From: Symbiodinium natans | Lineage: Eukaryota > Sar > Dinophyceae > Suessiales > Symbiodiniaceae | Direction: 5' to 3' | Assembly (NCBI GenBank): GCA_905221605.1 | Contig: CAJNDS010002232.1 | Coordinates: 414,113-478,112 of the forward strand | Length of the DNA stretch: 64,000 nucleotides | Made by a program: the position numbers and the translations under genes | Notes under the pieces: generated by a model | Seen by the model: only the letters and a program-made list of their open reading frames with translations | Database searches by the model: none | What the model was told of the DNA's origin: nothing | Part shown: positions 13,501 to 20,000 of the stretch, one piece after another | How positions within the stretch are numbered: position 1 is the stretch's first letter | Layout of the letters: each line of letters starts with the position of its first letter

Positions 13501-14051
13501 GGGTTTAGGGTTTAGGGTTTAGGGTTTGGGGTTTGGGGTTTGGGGTTTAGGGTTTAGGGTTTAGGGTTTAGGGTTTAGGGACTAGACAGAATGTGAGAAA
13601 GCAATGGAAAATGAAAATGACAAGGTGCGAGAAAAGATGAGAAGAAGGGTGAAGTTGCCCAAAACCCTAAACCCTAAACCCTAAACCCTAAGCCCTAAGC
13701 CGTAAGCCCTAAACCCTGAACGCGCTGAACGCGCTGAGCCCCAAAGCCCTCTACAAGCCAAAGGCCCCTCTAAAACCCACAACCCTCGTGACCCTCGTGA
13801 GGGTTTAGGGTTTAGGGTTTAATCGCTTCCCCTTTTATTAAAGACCCCCCTAATACTAAAAATGCTTTCCGGAAAATCCTGCCGAAACCGAGCCCGCCTT
13901 TTAAACCATATTCGGAGTTAGGGGGGGGGGGGGTTCAGGGCTCCCAAAACCCTGAAGCCAACGAGGGTTTAGGGTCTAGGGTTAAGGGTTTAGGGTTTAG
14001 GGCTTACTGTAGGCTTCATTGCTGTGCTGCCAGAGTTGAGCTCTGTCTCTC

Positions 14052-14089
<38 letters not shown>

Positions 14090-17000
14090 GTCTCTCTCTT
14101 TCAGTTTACACCACGCTTAAGTACTTGATTACTTGAGTAAACCTGGAGTCTAGAAAATGGCATTTCGATAAACACCCCCCCTAATCATAAAAAAAAACAT
14201 TTCGAACCCCTGTTGGGGGAGGGGTGGGGGGGGGAGGACCCCCCGTTTAATATTAGGGGGAAGGGATTAAAGCTTAGGGTTTAGGATTTAGGGCTTCCTA
14301 AACCCCAAACCCCAAACCCCAAACCCTAAACCCTAAACCCTAAACCCTAAACCCTAAACCCTAAACCCTAAGCCCTAAGCCCTAAGCCCTAAACACCCTA
14401 ACCCTAAACCCTAAACCCTCACCAGCCGCACGCCTTTAAGTCGGCTCCAGGATTTCGGGCATGGGGATTCCGGGCTTAGGGCTTAGGGTTCAGGCTTTAG
14501 GGTCTAGGGCTCAGGGTATCGGGTTTAGGGTTTAGGATTTAGGGTTTAGGGTTCGGGGTTTCGGGTTTGAGGCTCATTGTTTCGGAATGGGTTTGGGGCT
14601 TCGGGGCTTAGGGTTCAGGAGGTTTCAGAGTTTGGGAGGAAGCACTCAGTTGGGCCTCCGCAGCCGTACCCGAAGATGCCCATGCCATTAATCATGGGGG
14701 TATGGCCTCTGCAGCGCTTTGCGACTCTCGGGAATTGCTAGGCTTAGGGTTGCAACCTATACGCTGAACCCGAAACCCTAAACCCTTCAAGCCTTCAACC
14801 CTTCAACTCTTCAACCCCTAAACCCTAAACCCTACACCCTAAACTTTGGGCCCTAAACCCCAAACCCTAAACCCTAGACCCCAAACCACAAACCCCGGAC
14901 CCTAAACCCTAAACCCTAAACCCTAAACCCTAAACCCCAACTCGACTCTACAAAATCAAAGATTCCCAGACCCCAAAGGACGCAGGCTCTGGAATTCACA
15001 CCTCCACCCACAGAACCCGAGCTCGACCCAACCCCAGACGAAGTTCAGGGTTTAGGGTTTTGGGGTTTAGGGCTTAGGCTTTAGGGTTTAGGGTTTAGGG
15101 TTTAGGGTTTAGGGTTTAGGGTTTAGGGTTTAGGGTTTAGGGTTTAGGGTTTAGGGTTTAGGGTTTAGGGTTTAGGGTTTAGGGTTTAGGGTTTAGGGTT
15201 TAGTCCGGGTTTAGGGTTTGGGGTTTAGGGTTTAGGGTTTAGGGTTTTGGACTTGAACAAAAATCAGCTTGATGACCTGAACACGCCCCAAACCCTCAAC
15301 CCTGAACCCTAGTTATGGGGTCCTTAAGGGAGGGGGGTTGTAACCCAAGGTTCCCTAATACTCCCTAGTACTCCCTAAGGCTCCCGAAGCTTCCCTCAGG
15401 TTCCCTAGGCACCTACCCCCCATGAAGCCCCCTCCCTCAAGCACTCTATAATCTACCCTAAACCCTAAACCCCAAATCCTAAACCCTAAACCCTAAACCC
15501 AGCAAGAAAGGTGAGGATCCGGCTGTCTGTGCCGACACAGGCATCAGGGAACACCGTGCCGTCTTGCACCAGTGCCACCTACGACGCGCAAGAACACATG
15601 AGAAGGGCGGTGGATGCTCAATGATCACGGGGTCCCCTACTACCCCCCACTATACTACCCAACGTATACAAACCATGATGCATATGACAAAAGAAAGCAG
15701 GACGGAAGCAGAAATGGTGGTTTAGGATTTTGGGTTTGGGGAGTGGCAGGCATGCTTGAAGTTTCATGGGTACTGATAAGTGGTGTTAACCTCCTCCCTA
15801 AAAACAAATTACGAATAATACTATATATATATATATCGGCAGACAAACAAAAGGGATACAACCTGTTACTCGCCCTACGTATACCCCTACTTGCCATCAC
15901 TGATGAACCTCCAAATGAGCCCGGAACCCTTTGAACCCCCGAACCTGAACTTACATGTAACCATGAACCCTAACCCCTACTTAAACCCCCAAACCCTAAA
16001 CCCTAAACCCTCAACCCTAAACCCTAAACCCTCCATGAACCTCCAAGCAAGCTTGTCCGCCTCGGCCAAGCGCTCGCAGTGCACCTGATGGACGATGCCA
16101 CTGCCCGGAGGCCTAGGGTTTAGGGTTTAGGGTTTGGGGGTTTGGGGGTTTGGGGTTTAGGGTTTAGGTTTAGGTTCTCGGGTTTAAGGTTTAGGGCCGA
16201 ATGCTTAGGGTTAAGGTTTTAGCGTTCGAGAGTTCGGAGTTTTCGGGTCGTTCCCCACGCTCAGCTACGGGTTGGATAGATCTTAAGCTCGACTACTCTC
16301 CGGTCCAGCCCTTGGCTTGTCTACTCCTCGCCTGGTCTTCGAGAGTCCACAACGATCCCCTGAAAATCCCTGGAGTGCCTAACGCCAGAGAATCCTTGGA
16401 GAGTCCCTGCCCAGAGGATCCCCTAAAAATCCCTGGAGTGCCCGACATTTTCAGGGAAACTCCACAGTACTTCCAGAGATTCCCTGGGGGTGGGGATGTT
16501 CGAAGTATAAATTCCCCGCTGGAGGGTGAAGGCAAGCTGGTGGGGCTTCCTGCCCTCACGGTCCAAGGCTTCTCTGGCTGGTTCTTAGTAGGGAATGAGG
16601 GAATGAGGTACCCTACATAATCCCTTAAAGGGATTTTATGGGGTACCTCATTCCCTCATTCCCTACAAGAACCAGCCAGTGATTGCAGTGCCAAGTCGTG
16701 TGAAAGTGGCCCCAAAGCATGGCGGCAAGCAGAGTTGCTTTCTCAGGCTGGGATGTCTGCTGCAGGTGAATTTGTTGAGTTCTTTCCTCGCACCACCACG
16801 CCCACTGACGAGCAAATCGTCCACACCCAGTCGGGAACCATTCTTGGATGCTGTGGAGGAGCCTTCCTGCAACCGACGCTCTGTGGCTGCCCAGCTTGCA
16901 TGTGGCGACTGACAGGAGCCGCCTGTCAGACAGCCCCCGTGCAAGCACGCGCCAGCCGTGATGAAATGGTTCCAAAAGCTAGACACCTGCCATGGACTCC

Positions 17001-20000
17001 CTTGGGACCCAAGCCGTTTTGGGCCACAAGTGAGCCAGCCACTCACGAGGCGGAGGATCCCCCATGTCCGGATTCCCGCCGCGCCCGCGAAGCACGACGT
17101 GCTGCATGAACTGGTTTGAGTGAAGTTAGCAGGGTCACCCCAGATTCCCCCCCTTAAATAGCCTTTAATGAGGCTTCATGATCCCTAACTAGCCGCGGGG
17201 GGTAGTAGTAGCATCGAGGGGGGTAGTAGGGTAGTAGGGGAACCCAGCAGTCCTGAACACACAGGCTGCACAGAAGCCCTAGCTACATGAGGGTTGGGTC
17301 CCAGGCGCTTGTTTAGAACGAGTGGCGCGTCTACCAGACACTTACAGCATGCAGAAGAAGAACAAGAGGAAGAAGAAGGAGAAGAAGAAGAAGAAACCCG
17401 AAAGCAGCCAAATCCTAAGCCCAAAACCCCCTATACCCTAAAGCCTGAAGCCCAAAGGAGTCAACCCGTAAACCCTAAAACCCGAAAACCCCTCAGCCCT
17501 AAGCCCTAAATCTCCCAAGAAGCCCCGAGGTTGAAATCTTTATGGGGTTTATAGTCAGAGGGAGGCGTTTCTTACAGGAAGGTCCATGCGCGGCTTACTG
17601 TAAGTCCGGTGAGAGGTGCGCCCAAGTCAGCTGCTGGCCAGTTATAGGCGTAGTTCTTGTACCCCTGAAGACCCTAAACCCTAAACCCTAAACCCTAAAC
17701 CCTAAATCCTAAACCCTAAACCCTAATCCCTAAACCCTAAACCCTAAACCAATCACCACTACATATGAGCCTACCAGGAGACCTCCACATGCCCTCTCGA
17801 AACCCTCATGGACTCCCTGAACCCTCTAAGCCCCGTAAACCAGCCCGATAAAACCTACAAAAGCTAAGAAGACCCAACGAGGCTTTAAAAAACTATCTCT
17901 AAACCCTAAACCCTAAACCCTAAACCCTAAACCCTAAACCCTAAACCCTAAACCCTAAACCCTAAACCCTAAACCCTAAACCCTAAACCCTAAACCCTAA
18001 ACCCTCTCGAAAGCACCCATGAATCAACGGCTGCCATGCGGCACGAGGTTGAAATTCTGGAAACTCTGCTGCGCCCACTTCAAGAACTGGAAGCGGTGAG
18101 CATTTCGCTCCATCTCGATCTCCATGTTCCTGCAGAAGGCGCGTAGAGGAAGGAGGGGAGATTGTTTCATGGTTTCGGGTTTAGGGTTTACGGTTTAGGG
18201 TTTAGGGTTTAGGGTTTAGGGTTTAGGGTTTAGGGTTTAGGGTTTAGGGTTTAGGGTTTAGGATTTCGGGTTTAGGGTTTAGGGTTTAGGGTTTAGGGTT
18301 TAGAGGCTACCTCCTGAGGGCGTCAGGCCGCCCCGCCACGTCCGCAGAAACGGAGTGGTCGATCACCTCAGATTCAGTGAAGCAAGGGACTCAAGGAGGA
18401 ACTCACATAAGGAACCTGGGTGATTTAGGGTTTAGGGTTTAGGATTTAGGGCTTAGGGTTTAGGGTTTAGGGTTAAGGGTTTAGGGTTTAGGGTTTAGGG
18501 TTCAGGGTTTAGGATTTAGGATTTAGGGCCCACACCCAAAACCCCTAAACCCCCAAAATCTTTTCCGGTGATCTGTGAAGTGGCGAGGTCGACCCGGCGC
18601 AATGGATTCACCCTCGCTGGGTCGCCACCTTGCCAAGAAGGAAGAGTGCTCTTCGAACCCTACACCCTAAGCCCTAAGCCCTAAACCCTAAGCCCTAAGC
18701 CCTAAACCCTAAACCCTAAACCCTAAGCCCTAAACCCTAAACCCTGAACCCTAAACCCTAAACCCTAAACCCCAAACCCTAAACCCTTGTGGGGACAAGG
18801 GTTTTTGGAAAGGAGGCCGGCTCAAGCGTTTCGAGTTTCGGAGTGCTAGGGGTTTCGGGGTTCAGGGGCTTGGGATTTAGGGCTCAGGGTTTAGTGTGGG
18901 GTTTAGGGTTTAGGGTTTAAGGTTTAGGGCTTAGGGCTTAGGGCTTAGTGCTTAGGGCTTAGGGCTTAGGGCTTTGGGGGCTTTGAGTTTCTCAACTTCG
19001 AAACCAGATGGCCTCGGCCTTGTACCGCATCTCGCATGGCGCAAAGGTCGACAAGCACCTTGGGCAGGTGTGCTTCGGGCCTTGTAGGATTTGATCTTGG
19101 GGTAGTTACGTGGTCCCTTGCTATGGGCCCTGAAACCCCCTTATGCGCCCGCGTTCCGCGTAATCGACACCCCCCCCCCCCAATGGTATCCCGCCCCCGC
19201 AATGGTATCCCCCCTGCCTGGTATCCCCCCAAACCCTGCCCGTTAACCCTAAAACCACCCCGGACCACAGGGAGGGGCGAGAGAAACCCTCAACCTAAAC
19301 CCCAAACCCTGACCCCTAAGCCCTAAAACCTAAACCCACCAATGAACCACAGGGGGGAAAAGGGTAAACCCGAAACCTTAACCGCTTTAACCCTGAACCG
19401 TAAACTCGAAACCATAAATCTACCATTACCCCAAACCTTGAACCCCAAACTCTAAACCCGCCGTGAACCAATGGACCAAGGGGGTCCACAGGGAGGGGGG
19501 AGGGGAGAAGGGGGGAGGGGGGGCGGCTATGCTGGCTCATACATATATATAATATCCCTGATGCACAACCCAAAGCCCCATACTTCAGAACCCTTGACAG
19601 CTTACAGCAGGCAAGAGGGACCGAATTTACGGGCCCATAGAACTACCCACCGAGTTTAGCTCCCCACTGGCTAAGTGGCCGGTATGCCGGAGAGGTCGTG
19701 CAGCAGCACGCGGGGCGGTATCCAAGCGAACTCGGCCTGTTGCAGGGATTCGGGCTTGGGGTAAAGGGCCCACGGCTCCCTAAACCCTAAACCCTAAACC
19801 CTAAACCCTAAACCCTAAACCCTAAACCCTAAACCCTACAAACAAACCTGGAGGGTGGACATTCCTCCCACAAGCCTTACCCGCAGTGTCCCGGAAGCCA
19901 AGGAGGGAGTCGACGTGGGCCTTTCAGAACTTGGAGGCTCATGGTACTTCTGGGTTTAGGGTTTAGGGTTTAGGGTTTAGGGTTTAGGGTTTAGGGTTTA

